Shown: positions 1-6,408, numbered from the stretch's first letter. The stretch: DNA of 11,818 nucleotides from Limisphaerales bacterium (GCA_003455565.1 DMQW01000446.1:878-12695); one strand, 5' to 3'. Translations and numbers: made by a program. The notes: generated by a model from the sequence alone, not told the origin.

Positions 1-1434
1 CGCGAGGACGCTCGCCCCACCAGCTTGATTTCGGATTTGGATTTGCAGATTTCCGAATCGCCTGACTTGGTTGAATTGATTTCGCGCGCCATCGTGGACG
101 AACCGCCATTACCAATCAAAGAAGGAGGCATGATCCGCGATGGTTTTGATTCCGCACTGGATGAACTCCGCACCGCCCAGCGCGGCGGCAAAGATTGGAT
201 CGCCAAATTGCAGGCCGATGAAATCGCCAGCACCGGCATTGCCTCGCTGAAAGTGCGCTTCAATTCCGTTTTCGGCTATTACATCGAAGTCACCAAGTCG
301 AATCTCGACAAGGTTCCGGCGCATTATCATCGCAAGCAGACCGTCGCCAATGGCGAGCGCTTCATCACGCCGGAGTTGAAGGAAATGGAGGGAAAAATTC
401 TCGGCGCGGAAGAACGCAGCGTGAAACTGGAATATGAAATTTTCCAGCATGTGCGCGAGGAAGTGCTGGGGCAGTTGCCGAAAATCCAGCAGACTGCTTC
501 CGCCCTCGCGCAACTGGATGTTTTGGCTTCATTCGCTGAAACCGCGCGGCTGCACAATTATTCCCGCCCGCAAATTTTGGACGAAGGCATTTTGCAAATC
601 CGTGACGGACGGCATCCGGTTTTGGAACAGCAGCTCGTCGAGGAACGCTTCGTGCCGAACGACACGGGGTTGGCTTCTTCGGAGCGCGGGCTTCAGACCG
701 CTTCGATGTCCGAAGAAGATAGTGGCGTGAAGCGGCCTGAAGGCCGCGCTCCACAAATCGCGCTCATCACCGGGCCGAACATGGCGGGCAAATCCACTTA
801 TATTCGCCAAGTCGCGCTGCTCGCGCTGCTCGCGCACACCGGCAGTTTTATTCCGGCAGCGGAAGCGCGGATTGATCTGGTGGACCGCATTTTCACGCGC
901 ATCGGTGCGAGCGATGATTTGTCGCGCGGGCAGTCCACGTTCATGGTCGAAATGACCGAGACGGCGAACATTTTGAATAACGCCACGCCGCGCAGCCTCA
1001 TCGTGCTGGACGAAATTGGACGCGGCACCAGCACCTTCGACGGTTTGAGTCTGGCGTGGAGCATCGTCGAGCATCTGCACAATCAAGTCGGCGCGAAAAC
1101 TTTGTTCGCCACGCATTATCACGAGTTGACCGAACTCGCGGTGCGGTTGCCGCGTTTGAAAAATTTCAACGTCGCCGTGCGCGAGTGGCACGACCAGATT
1201 GTTTTCCTGCGCAAAATTGTCGAGGGCGGCACGGATAAAAGCTACGGCATCCAAGTCGCGCGGCTGGCCGGCGTGCCGAAGGAAGTTCTGGAACGCGCCA
1301 AACAGATTTTGTCGAACCTTGAAGAATCCGAACTCACACCGGAAGGCAATGTGCGTCAGCCGCGCCGCCAGCAAGATCGCGACAAGCTGAAACAACTCGC
1401 GCCGCCGCCGCAAATGGATTTATTTGAAGAATAA
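1..1434 (+). CDS. mutS: DNA mismatch repair ATPase MutS, 3' part (5' end outside window)
   Basis: MutS recognises base mismatches and, as an ATP-dependent clamp, recruits the downstream repair proteins in the cytoplasm. The frame is open from base 1, so 477 C-terminal residues are visible and the mismatch-binding and connector domains lie outside the window. Numbering from base 1, the lever/clamp region precedes the ATPase, Walker A GPNMAGKST is at about 258-266, Walker B with DEIGRGTSTFDG starts at about 337, and the ATHYHE motif is at about 370. The protein ends in QMDLFEE, which matches the sliding-clamp (beta) binding consensus known at MutS C-termini. Between the conserved VPND and ITGPNM segments there are about 23 more residues than in E. 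coli MutS. These coincide with the 72-base palindromic repeat at 681-752. The mutarotase gene follows after 4 bases, so co-transcription is likely. The identification is secure. Confidence 0.97.
   Translation, partial: REDARPTSLISDLDLQISESPDLVELISRAIVDEPPLPIKEGGMIRDGFDSALDELRTAQRGGKDWIAKLQADEIASTGIASLKVRFNSVFGYYIEVTKSNLDKVPAHYHRKQTVANGERFITPELKEMEGKILGAEERSVKLEYEIFQHVREEVLGQLPKIQQTASALAQLDVLASFAETARLHNYSRPQILDEGILQIRDGRHPVLEQQLVEERFVPNDTGLASSERGLQTASMSEEDSGVKRPEGRAPQIALITGPNMAGKSTYIRQVALLALLAHTGSFIPAAEARIDLVDRIFTRIGASDDLSRGQSTFMVEMTETANILNNATPRSLIVLDEIGRGTSTFDGLSLAWSIVEHLHNQVGAKTLFATHYHELTELAVRLPRLKNFNVAVREWHDQIVFLRKIVEGGTDKSYGIQVARLAGVPKEVLERAKQILSNLEESELTPEGNVRQPRRQQDRDKLKQLAPPPQMDLFEE
2..15. 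repeat. Short inverted repeat at the window edge inside mutS
   Basis: GCGAG (2-6) and CTCGC (11-15) form a hairpin with a 4-base loop. It is translated in frame as part of mutS and encodes residues EDAR within READARPTS, a stretch that does not look like the usual MutS lever helix. It could be the right end of a second inserted palindromic element that continues left of the window. The visible part is too short to be sure. Confidence 0.3.
681..752. repeat. 72-base palindromic element inserted in frame in mutS
   Basis: Two 24-base arms, 681-704 and 729-752, are reverse complements of each other at 22 of 24 positions, separated by a 24-base spacer. The total is 72 bases, exactly 24 codons, and the mutS frame runs through without a stop. 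The extra residues fall in the loop between the MutS lever/clamp region and the ATPase Walker A, where E. coli MutS has a much shorter linker. The arms read GGAGCGCGG-N-CTTCAG-N-CCGCTTC. A shorter inverted pair, CTTCTTCGG (674-682) and CCGAAGAAG (710-718), competes with this fold. The length match and the position of the extra residues argue for insertion of a mobile palindromic repeat, similar in principle to the Rickettsia palindromic elements found inside genes. I see no second copy in this window. Confidence 0.8.
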
Positions 1435-1438
1435 AATT

Positions 1439-2338
1439 ATGAAACAAAAACTCGTCTCTGAAAAACTACAGCAGCTGGCAATTCCCGGCCGCGTCGAATT
1501 CGCCAATGGTGGCGGTGGTTTGCCGCTCGTCAAAATCACCACGCCGTGGAGTGCGGCGGAAATTTACCTGCACGGCGCACACGTCGCCGGCTTTCAAAAA
1601 AATGGCGAGCCGCCGTTGCTATGGATGAGTGCGGCCAGCCAGTTCGCGGCGAACAAGCCAATTCGAGGCGGCGTGCCGGTTTGTTTTCCGTGGTTCGGCG
1701 GGCGCGAAGGGTTGCCCGCGCACGGTTTTGCGCGGCTGACGGATTGGGAGCTGGTGGAGACGACCATGCTGCCGGATGGCGGCGTCAGCGTCCGTTTGCA
1801 AATGCCGGAAAATGCCGGCGGTGCGAATGCGGTTCGTGGCAAAGTAGAATTCATCGTGACGGTGAACGACAAGTTGACGATGGAGTTGAAGGTGGCGAAC
1901 ACAGCGGCCGAGCCGCTGAATTTTGAGGAGTGTCTGCACACTTATTTTACCGTCGGCGACATCAACGACGTTTCCGTAACGGGACTGAAAGGCGTGGCGT
2001 TTCTGGACAAGGTCGGCGGCACTTTTCACAAGGTGGAAGCGGACGACGCCATCCGTTTCAGCGCGGAAACAGACCGGGTTTATCTGGACACGACTGGCGC
2101 GGTGGAAATTCACGACGCCAAACTTGGCCGCAAAATTCGTGTGGAGAAAAGCGGCTCGGCTTCGACGGTGCTGTGGAATCCGTGGGTGGCCAAGTCGAAG
2201 GCGATGCCCGATTTCGGCGATGAGGAATTTCATCGGATGGTCTGCGTGGAATCCGGCAACGTGGGACAAAATAAAATCACGCTCGCGCCGGGAAAAACTT
2301 CGGCGTTGAAAGTGGTCTTGCACAGCCAAAGCTGCTGA
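1439..2338 (+). CDS. yeaD: D-hexose-6-phosphate mutarotase (YeaD/aldose 1-epimerase-like)
   Basis: This is a 299-residue cytosolic enzyme of the galactose mutarotase-like beta-sandwich superfamily. By family it interconverts the alpha and beta anomers of hexose 6-phosphates such as glucose 6-phosphate. Family motifs are visible: HGAHVAGF near residue 45, PIRGGVPVCFPWFG at about 74-87, HGFAR with His95, ECLHTYF with the likely catalytic His167, VLWNPW at about 244-249, and VCVESGN with the likely catalytic Glu271. I chose the ATG at 1439 rather than a TTG at 1424 that overlaps the mutS end, because family members begin close to the MKQKLVSEKL segment. There is no Shine-Dalgarno sequence. The mutS stop is 4 bases upstream, suggesting a two-gene transcript, although the functions are unrelated. 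The family call is firm; the exact substrate is inferred. Confidence 0.92.
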   Translation: MKQKLVSEKLQQLAIPGRVEFANGGGGLPLVKITTPWSAAEIYLHGAHVAGFQKNGEPPLLWMSAASQFAANKPIRGGVPVCFPWFGGREGLPAHGFARLTDWELVETTMLPDGGVSVRLQMPENAGGANAVRGKVEFIVTVNDKLTMELKVANTAAEPLNFEECLHTYFTVGDINDVSVTGLKGVAFLDKVGGTFHKVEADDAIRFSAETDRVYLDTTGAVEIHDAKLGRKIRVEKSGSASTVLWNPWVAKSKAMPDFGDEEFHRMVCVESGNVGQNKITLAPGKTSALKVVLHSQSC

Positions 2339-2346
2339 CATATATT
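2318..2346 (+). promoter_or_regulatory. Candidate promoter of vapBC1-dinG
   Basis: TTGCAC (2318-2323) and TATATT (2341-2346) are separated by 17 bases. The -10 matches the sigma-70 consensus at 5 of 6 positions, the -35 at only 3 of 6. It lies inside the end of the mutarotase gene, and the start codon of the antitoxin is 11 bases after the -10. It would give the toxin-antitoxin operon, and probably dinG, their own transcript. Confidence 0.45.
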
Positions 2347-2360
2347 TCAATCAATATATG
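2339..2360. promoter_or_regulatory. Palindromic operator candidate at the vapB1 start
   Basis: CATATAT (2339-2345) and ATATATG (2354-2360) form a perfect inverted repeat with an 8-base spacer. It is strikingly AT-rich in a GC-rich setting and covers both the candidate -10 and the antitoxin ATG. Ribbon-helix-helix antitoxins usually autoregulate by binding such palindromes, so this is the natural VapB1 site. Binding itself is inferred. Confidence 0.5.
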
Positions 2361-2588
2361 AAGACCATATCCGTCAATGTCTCCGAGCCGGTGTATGAGG
2401 ATTTCATGGAGCACGCGCAGCGCACTGACCGCACGGCGGCGGAACTCATCCGCGAGGCGATGGCTTTGTTTCGTAACGAGCGCATCCATCCGCGCACCAG
2501 TCTGACGACGCTCAAGCCGCTCAACCTCGGAAAAACATTGCGTCCGCTTTCCAGCCGCGACGATCTGCTGGGAGAAATGTTGAAATGA
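2358..2588 (+). CDS. Ribbon-helix-helix antitoxin (VapB-like), module 1
   Basis: This 76-residue protein begins MKTISVNVSEPVYEDF, a typical beta strand plus first helix of a ribbon-helix-helix (CopG/MetJ-type) DNA-binding domain. The second helix lies around TAAELIREAMALF (residues 27-39). The C-terminal half, about 45-76, would be the disordered segment that binds and blocks the toxin. Its last bases overlap the next start in an ATGA arrangement (2585-2588), the usual translational coupling of antitoxin and toxin. An AT-rich palindrome covers its start codon and fits autorepression. The start at 2358 is the only sensible ATG. The exact family name is not certain, but the antitoxin role follows from structure and position. 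Confidence 0.82.
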   Translation: MKTISVNVSEPVYEDFMEHAQRTDRTAAELIREAMALFRNERIHPRTSLTTLKPLNLGKTLRPLSSRDDLLGEMLK

Positions 2589-3013
2589 CGCACGGCCTCG
2601 ACACGTCGTTTCTGGTCGCGGTGGAAGTCAGTTCGCACGCGGAACACGCCGCCTGCCGCGCGCGGTTCCAGAAATTGTTGAAGGCGGGCGACACGTTTTC
2701 CTTGGTGCCGCAGATTCTCGCGGAGTTCATCCATGTCGTCACCGACCCGCGCCGGTTTTCGTCGCCACTCATACTAGAGCAGGCCATCGGGCGCGCGGAA
2801 ATATGGTGGCACGCCGCCGAAGTCATCCACGCTTTTCCGACGGCAGAAAGCACGCTGCTGTTTCTAGGCTGGCTGGAGGAACATAAGCTGGGACGCAAAC
2901 GGCTCCTCGACACGATGCTCGCGTCCACGCTGCAAGCCTGCGGCGTCACTTCAATCCTCACGCTGAACCGCGATGACTTCGCCGTGTTCGGCAGCTTTAC
3001 TTTTCCAAAGTGA
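2585..3013 (+). CDS. PIN-domain toxin ribonuclease (VapC-like), module 1
   Basis: This 142-residue protein is a single PIN domain. VapC toxins are Mg2+-dependent RNases that cut tRNA or rRNA and stop growth when the antitoxin is degraded. The four acidic positions of the active site are visible: Asp6 in LDTSF, Glu47 in LAEFIHV, Asp109 in RLLDTMLA, and Asp130/Asp131 in LNRDDF. The ending FTFPK fits a complete domain. The start overlaps the antitoxin stop by 4 bases, and its own stop overlaps the dinG start (GTGA, 3010-3013), so toxin and helicase are probably translated from one message. All catalytic residues are present, so the toxin looks functional. The RNA target cannot be read from the sequence. 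Confidence 0.88.
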   Translation: MTHGLDTSFLVAVEVSSHAEHAACRARFQKLLKAGDTFSLVPQILAEFIHVVTDPRRFSSPLILEQAIGRAEIWWHAAEVIHAFPTAESTLLFLGWLEEHKLGRKRLLDTMLASTLQACGVTSILTLNRDDFAVFGSFTFPK

Positions 3014-5094
3014 TTTCTGTTTCTGAAATTCAACCAGTCGGTGCCGATTTAATTTCCAAAGTTGAGGAGATCTTTTCGCCGAGTGGGATTCTTTCCAAGG
3101 CGAGTAACTTCGAGTTCCGCCCGCAGCAGCAGGAAATGGCCGTGGCCGTGGCGCGCGCGTTGCAAAATCGCGAACACTTGGCGGTTGAGGCGGGCACGGG
3201 CGTCGGCAAGTCGCTGGCGTATTTGGTTCCGGCGATTCTCTTCGCCGTGACGGAAAAAAAGAAGGCCATCATTTCGACGCACACGATCAATTTGCAGGAG
3301 CAGCTTACGGAAAAAGATTTGCCAATGTTGGCGGGCGTTTTGGGCGCATTGCCGGAGCCGGTGAAGTTCAGTTACGCGATGCTGAAAGGCCGCGCGAATT
3401 ATCTCTGCACGCGGCGATTGCAAAAGGCGATGCAGCAAAGCGGCAATCTGTTCACGTCGTCGGAAGCCGAGGAATTGCAGCGCATCTACGAATGGTCGAA
3501 GACGACCAAGGACGGCAGCCTGTCGGATTTTTCCATCGAGCCGGACGCGAAAGTGTGGGCGCAGGTTTGTTCCGAGCGCGGTCTTTGCTCGCCAAAAACG
3601 TGCGGGCATCAGTCGGATTTCGCGAAGAATCATGACGTTTGTTTTTTTCAGCGCGTGCGCAACCGCATCATGTCTGCCGACGTGGTGATTTTGAACCACA
3701 CGCTGTTTTTCACATTGCTCGGCGGCGTGGACGAGGAGATGGAAGGCGGCATTTTGTTCAAGAACGACTTCGTGATTTTCGACGAGGCGCACACGATGGA
3801 GCGCGTGGCGTCGCGGCACATCGGCTTGAGCGTATCGAGCGGACAGGTGCGTTACGCGCTGAACCGGCTGTGGAATCCGCGCACGGAAAAAGGCCTGCTC
3901 GCGACGTTGCGTCAGGGCAAAGCGGTGAAGCTCGTCGCGGACATTTTGAGCGAGTCGGATAAATTTTTTGAAAATGTCGAGGCGGCGTGCGAGGAAATCC
4001 AGGCAACGGCCAAACCAAAATTTTCTGGCGGCGAAAATTCTTCTTCGCGACGACGCGAATGGAAAGAGTTGCGCATCCACCGCGCGGAACTCGTCAAAGA
4101 CAATGTGACTTTGCCGATTCAACGGTTGCGCGAAGCGGTGAGCGAACTCATCAAGTTGAGCGAAGACAAAGACATTGGCCAGGAGCTGGTCGAGTGCAAC
4201 CGGCGGCTGGGCGAATTGAAAGTGGAGGTCGCGGAATTTTTGAGCCAGAGCGCGGACGACCATGTTTATTGGGTCGAACGCAGCGGCAAGACGCAGCGCA
4301 ATCTCGCGCTGAACGCCGCGCCGATTGACGTGGCGGATTATCTGCGCCGCCGGCTTTTTGAAAGCGACACGAGCATTGTGATGACCAGCGCGACGCTCGC
4401 CACAAATACAAAATCCCAAAACGGTTTGAATTATTTCTCCCGCCGTGTCGGTTGCGAATCCGCGACGATGCTGCAAGTCGGCACGCCGTTTGATTACGAG
4501 CGGCAGATGAAACTGTTCGCCGTGAAAAAAATGCCCGATCCGCGCGAGGCCGGTTATGCCGATGCGCTGGTTCATTGGGTGGAACATTTTGTGAGGCAGA
4601 CGCACGGCAAGGCGTTTGTGCTGTTCACGAGCTATAAGCTCATGCAGGAAGTCGCTGACCGAATGCAGCCGTTATTTGACGAACTCGGACTCAAGTTGTT
4701 CGTGCAAGGCACCGGCACGCCGCGCTCGACGATGCTGGAGAAGTTCAAGGACGACGTGGACTCGGTGCTGTTCGGCACGGACAGTTTCTGGCAGGGCGTG
4801 GATGTGCCGGGCGAGGCGTTGAGCAACGTCATCATCACGCGGCTGCCGTTCGCGGTGCCGGATCATCCGCTCATCGAGGCGCGGCTGGAGGCGATTGAAG
4901 CGCGCGGCGGAAATTCCTTCGGCGAATTTTCGTTGCCGGAAGCGATTCTGAAATTCCGTCAGGGCGTCGGCCGTTTGATCCGAACCAAAACCGACACCGG
5001 CATCATCGTCGTTTTGGACAACCGCATTTTGACGAAGCAATACGGCCAATCCTTTCTCGACGCGCTGCCGAAATGTCCGGTGGAAATTGTGTGA
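3010..5094 (+). CDS. dinG: DinG/XPD-family ATP-dependent DNA helicase
   Basis: This is a 694-residue superfamily 2 helicase of the DinG/Rad3/XPD type, which unwinds DNA 5' to 3' and resolves forks, R-loops or other structures in the cytoplasm. Walker A AGTGVGKS is at residues 61-68 and the DEAH box at 258-261. MTSATLA, LFTSY, FGTDSFWQGVDVPG and the final QGVGRLIRT arginine-finger motif follow. Between Walker A and DEAH lie Cys133 (NYLC), Cys187, Cys193, Cys198 and Cys211; four of these probably bind the 4Fe-4S cluster typical of the family. The GTG start at 3010 overlaps the toxin stop, and the next in-frame Met is residue 43, beyond the Q-motif-like FRPQQQ, so the GTG is preferred. The last codons, the stop and two further bases recur as a direct repeat at 5794-5826. 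The family is secure; DinG rather than a YoaA-like paralogue is a judgement. Confidence 0.9.
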   Translation: MISVSEIQPVGADLISKVEEIFSPSGILSKASNFEFRPQQQEMAVAVARALQNREHLAVEAGTGVGKSLAYLVPAILFAVTEKKKAIISTHTINLQEQLTEKDLPMLAGVLGALPEPVKFSYAMLKGRANYLCTRRLQKAMQQSGNLFTSSEAEELQRIYEWSKTTKDGSLSDFSIEPDAKVWAQVCSERGLCSPKTCGHQSDFAKNHDVCFFQRVRNRIMSADVVILNHTLFFTLLGGVDEEMEGGILFKNDFVIFDEAHTMERVASRHIGLSVSSGQVRYALNRLWNPRTEKGLLATLRQGKAVKLVADILSESDKFFENVEAACEEIQATAKPKFSGGENSSSRRREWKELRIHRAELVKDNVTLPIQRLREAVSELIKLSEDKDIGQELVECNRRLGELKVEVAEFLSQSADDHVYWVERSGKTQRNLALNAAPIDVADYLRRRLFESDTSIVMTSATLATNTKSQNGLNYFSRRVGCESATMLQVGTPFDYERQMKLFAVKKMPDPREAGYADALVHWVEHFVRQTHGKAFVLFTSYKLMQEVADRMQPLFDELGLKLFVQGTGTPRSTMLEKFKDDVDSVLFGTDSFWQGVDVPGEALSNVIITRLPFAVPDHPLIEARLEAIEARGGNSFGEFSLPEAILKFRQGVGRLIRTKTDTGIIVVLDNRILTKQYGQSFLDALPKCPVEIV

Positions 5095-5096
5095 AA
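5064..5096 (+). repeat. 33-base direct repeat, copy 1 (dinG 3' end)
   Basis: This copy covers the last dinG codons, the stop TGA and two more bases. It matches 5794-5826 at 32 of 33 positions; the only difference is G at 5075 against A at 5805. Bases outside the repeat do not match on either side. The distance between copies is 730 bases. Confidence 0.9.
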
Positions 5097-5104
5097 TTGC
5101 TCTG

Positions 5105-5530
5105 TCAACTGTCGAACGGCGCGAGCAACGGAATAACGTGCCGCCCTTTGCGCCGATAAACCAAAAAATCCTTGTCCGTCGTGAACACCTGACAATGCCC
5201 GCTTAATTCCGCCATGCGAACGAGACACGCATCGGCCAGACTCATCGGCTGGTCGGCGTATTTGCGAAGGAGTTGCCACACGTCGGGTTGATGCGCCGAC
5301 ACATTAAAATCCATTTTCACAAGTCCACGCTCGAAAAGTTCCAACAAGGTATCAATGGAAACTCCGTCTGATTGCAAAAGAAAAATCGCTTCCGACAAAA
5401 CCGCCTCGCAAGTCCACAACGGCTCATAAAGGCTGCTCCAAATTTTCGCCGCCCAGCGATGATGCTGGTCGGTCCCGCTCACGAAACCGACGAGCGGACC
5501 TGAATCCAGAAGAATTTTAGTCGCGGCCAT
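5105..5530 (-). CDS. PIN-domain toxin ribonuclease (VapC-like), module 2
   Basis: This is a 141-residue single PIN domain, a predicted Mg2+-dependent RNase toxin. The expected acidic residues are present: Asp9 in LLDSGPLVG, Glu47 in AVLSEAIFL, Asp100 in SLADACLVRMAE, and Asp119/Asp121 in FTTDKDF. It is not a close copy of the module 1 toxin: motif surroundings and spacing differ, so the two modules were acquired independently. The ATG at 5530 lies inside the antitoxin gene and gives a 14-base overlap, a common coupling in these operons. The gene is convergent with dinG; only 10 bases separate the two stops. It looks intact. Confidence 0.88.
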   Translation of the reverse strand: MAATKILLDSGPLVGFVSGTDQHHRWAAKIWSSLYEPLWTCEAVLSEAIFLLQSDGVSIDTLLELFERGLVKMDFNVSAHQPDVWQLLRKYADQPMSLADACLVRMAELSGHCQVFTTDKDFLVYRRKGRHVIPLLAPFDS

Positions 5531-5744
5531 ATCCGGTCATTGGTCGCGTGGACAAATCTTTCGAGCCGCACACACTGCCGCAAAGGTCTTTGGCCCGGTC
5601 ATACAGCGACGGGCGTTTTTTTTGCGCGAGATGCTGGTCAATCAAATCGCGCACGACCGCCGCCTGGGAACGGCCCAGAGCTTTCGCCTGCTCTTTCAGG
5701 AGGGCAATGTGCTTGCGCTCCATTTTCAACGTAACCGTTTCCAT
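5517..5744 (-). CDS. Ribbon-helix-helix antitoxin (VapB-like), module 2
   Basis: This 75-residue protein has an N-terminal ribbon-helix-helix domain: strand METVTLKMERKH, helices around ALLKEQAKALG and SQAAVVRDLIDQHLA. A toxin-binding tail follows with the SLYDRAKDLCGSVCG and KDLSTRP pattern seen in many VapB antitoxins. Its 3' end overlaps the toxin start by 14 bases. The ATG at 5744 follows a promoter-like pair whose -10 ends 6 bases away, so the message may begin at the start codon itself. A hairpin-type palindrome at 5749-5765 sits where an autorepressor would bind. Confidence 0.85.
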   Translation of the reverse strand: METVTLKMERKHIALLKEQAKALGRSQAAVVRDLIDQHLAQKKRPSLYDRAKDLCGSVCGSKDLSTRPMTGYGRD

Positions 5745-5748
5745 GTGG

Positions 5749-5765
5749 CAAAAGTATTCCTTTTG
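5749..5765. promoter_or_regulatory. Operator candidate for vapBC2
   Basis: CAAAAG (5749-5754) and CTTTTG (5760-5765) form a perfect inverted repeat with a 5-base spacer, overlapping the candidate -10. TGTGGCA also occurs as a direct repeat at 5744-5750 and 5764-5770, a 20-base period (about two helical turns). Either could be read by the ribbon-helix-helix antitoxin. Confidence 0.45.
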
Positions 5766-5779
5766 TGGCAGAATGTCAA
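5751..5779 (-). promoter_or_regulatory. Promoter of vapBC2
   Basis: Reading the minus strand, a perfect TTGACA (5779-5774) is followed after 17 bases by TACTTT (5756-5751). The -10 is weak (3 of 6), but the -35 and the spacing are ideal. Transcription would begin at or next to the antitoxin ATG at 5744, that is, without a leader. Confidence 0.6.
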
Positions 5780-5793
5780 CACCGGGAAAGCAG

Positions 5794-5826
5794 GCTGCCG
5801 AAATATCCGGTGGAAATTGTGTGAAA
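5794..5826 (+). repeat. 33-base direct repeat, copy 2 (beyond vapBC2)
   Basis: This is a stand-alone copy of the dinG terminus (32 of 33 identical to 5064-5096) with no helicase sequence before it. It lies between the vapBC2 promoter and the 3' end of tRNA-Gly, which is 25 bases away. Together with copy 1 it marks the borders of the vapBC2 cassette. Confidence 0.9.
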
Positions 5827-5851
5827 CAAAAACGAACGGGAAATTAAAAAA

Positions 5852-5927
5852 TGGAGCGAGCGAAGGGATTTGAACCCTCGACATTCACGTTGGCAACGTG
5901 ATGCTCTACCAACTGAGCTACGCTCGC
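5852..5927 (-). tRNA. tRNA-Gly (anticodon GCC)
   Basis: A complete cloverleaf is visible on the minus strand. The acceptor stem GCGAGCG/CGCTCGC, the D arm GCTC/GAGC, the anticodon arm TCACG-TTGCCAA-CGTGA with GCC at 34-36, and the T arm with TTCAAAT all pair. The discriminator is U73, as expected for bacterial tRNA-Gly, and the CCA end is encoded (5854-5852). The body is 73 bases. A T-rich run follows the CCA directly, without a hairpin. Confidence 0.97.
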
Positions 5928-5943
5928 ATCCAGAAGTCGGGAC

Positions 5944-5971
5944 ATCATAAGCCAGCCGCTGCCGCTGGCAA
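5944..5971 (-). promoter_or_regulatory. Promoter of tRNA-Gly
   Basis: On the minus strand, TTGCCA (5971-5966) and TATGAT (5949-5944) are separated by 16 bases. The -10 matches 5 of 6 positions and lies about 16 bases before the mature tRNA end. The spacer contains an inverted repeat, GCCAGC/GCTGGC (5951-5956 and 5964-5969), on the plus strand. Confidence 0.55.
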
Positions 5972-5993
5972 GCCTGATTTTTAAGGATCTTGC

Positions 5994-6286
5994 CTAATCA
6001 CCCGGCGTGGCCCGGACAACTTTCAACAACGGCTCATGTTCCAACGACTTTTGAAAACAGGCCACGGCTCCGAGCTGTTGGCGCGTTCCTTCATCTTGAG
6101 ATCTTCGCTGCCAGTGACGATGATGATCGGAATTTTTTCGGCCGCGTCCAGCCGGTGGAACCATTCATCGCGGTGATCACCTGATAGCCCACGCCTGCAA
6201 CTTCAATAAAATGGTCTTGATGATGATTTCATTATCACCACCACTAAAATTTTCCGAACGGGTTTCCCTGATGGGTCGGCACTCAT
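5994..6286 (-). pseudogene. Decayed CheY-like response-regulator receiver gene
   Basis: From an ATG at 6286 to a TAG at 5994, a receiver domain can be followed only by changing frame several times. In order, the pieces are: a start with KPVRKILVV (first beta strand); after a frame change, GDNEIIIKTILLKLQAW; after another, GYQVITAMNG; after another, LDAAEKIPIIIVTGSEDLKMKERA; and last, QLGAVACFQKSLEHEPLLKVVRATPGD and the stop. The conserved Thr (IVTG) and Lys (CFQK) of receivers are recognisable. The segment that would carry the phospho-accepting Asp and the third beta strand is missing: about 97 codons of space remain where roughly 120 are expected. The gene is therefore dead through several indels plus an internal deletion. 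Its parent may have been a stand-alone CheY-like protein. Confidence 0.8.
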
Positions 6287-6379
6287 AATCAAATCTACAA
6301 AGGCATGACATCAGTCTGATACAACTTCAATAATCGCCACTAGCAAAGCCCCCCACTCGCGCAAAGTAATTTCTGCGCT

Positions 6380-6408
6380 TTGCCTTGCGCCATCCTCGCC
6401 GCTAAACT
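6380..6408 (+). promoter_or_regulatory. Candidate promoter of ubiE
   Basis: TTGCCT (6380-6385) and TAAACT (6403-6408) are separated by 17 bases, each matching the sigma-70 consensus at 4 of 6 positions. The -10 ends 6 bases before the GTG start at 6415, so the transcript could begin at the start codon. A small hairpin, GCAAAG (6361-6366) with CTTTGC (6378-6383), overlaps the -35. The rest of 6287-6379 shows nothing clear. Confidence 0.4.

Larger units (their letters stand above)
5064..5826. mobile_element. Direct-repeat-bounded toxin-antitoxin cassette at the dinG 3' end
   Basis: The 697 bases from 5097 to 5793 hold only the minus-strand vapBC2 pair and its promoter. They lie between two near-identical 33-base copies of the dinG terminus. 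The simplest reading is that the module was inserted after dinG with duplication of the target, leaving dinG intact. No integrase, transposase or terminal inverted repeat is visible, so it is not a recognisable autonomous element. Precise recombination between the copies would delete the module and restore a dinG-to-tRNA-Gly junction. The repeats are directly seen; the insertion is inferred. Confidence 0.55.

Noticed and set aside
529..1413. Long minus-strand open frame of 294 codons opposite mutS
   Set aside because: It is antisense to conserved MutS motifs and has no recognisable domain; long antisense frames are usual in GC-rich genes.
3049..4605. 518-codon minus-strand open frame opposite dinG
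   Set aside because: It mirrors the helicase codons, with an Arg/His/Gln-rich composition typical of antisense frames, and has no domain.
5852..5927. tRNA-Gly 3' end as the attachment site of the vapBC2 cassette
   Set aside because: The 33-base repeat does not include any tRNA sequence; it derives from the dinG end, and no integrase is present.
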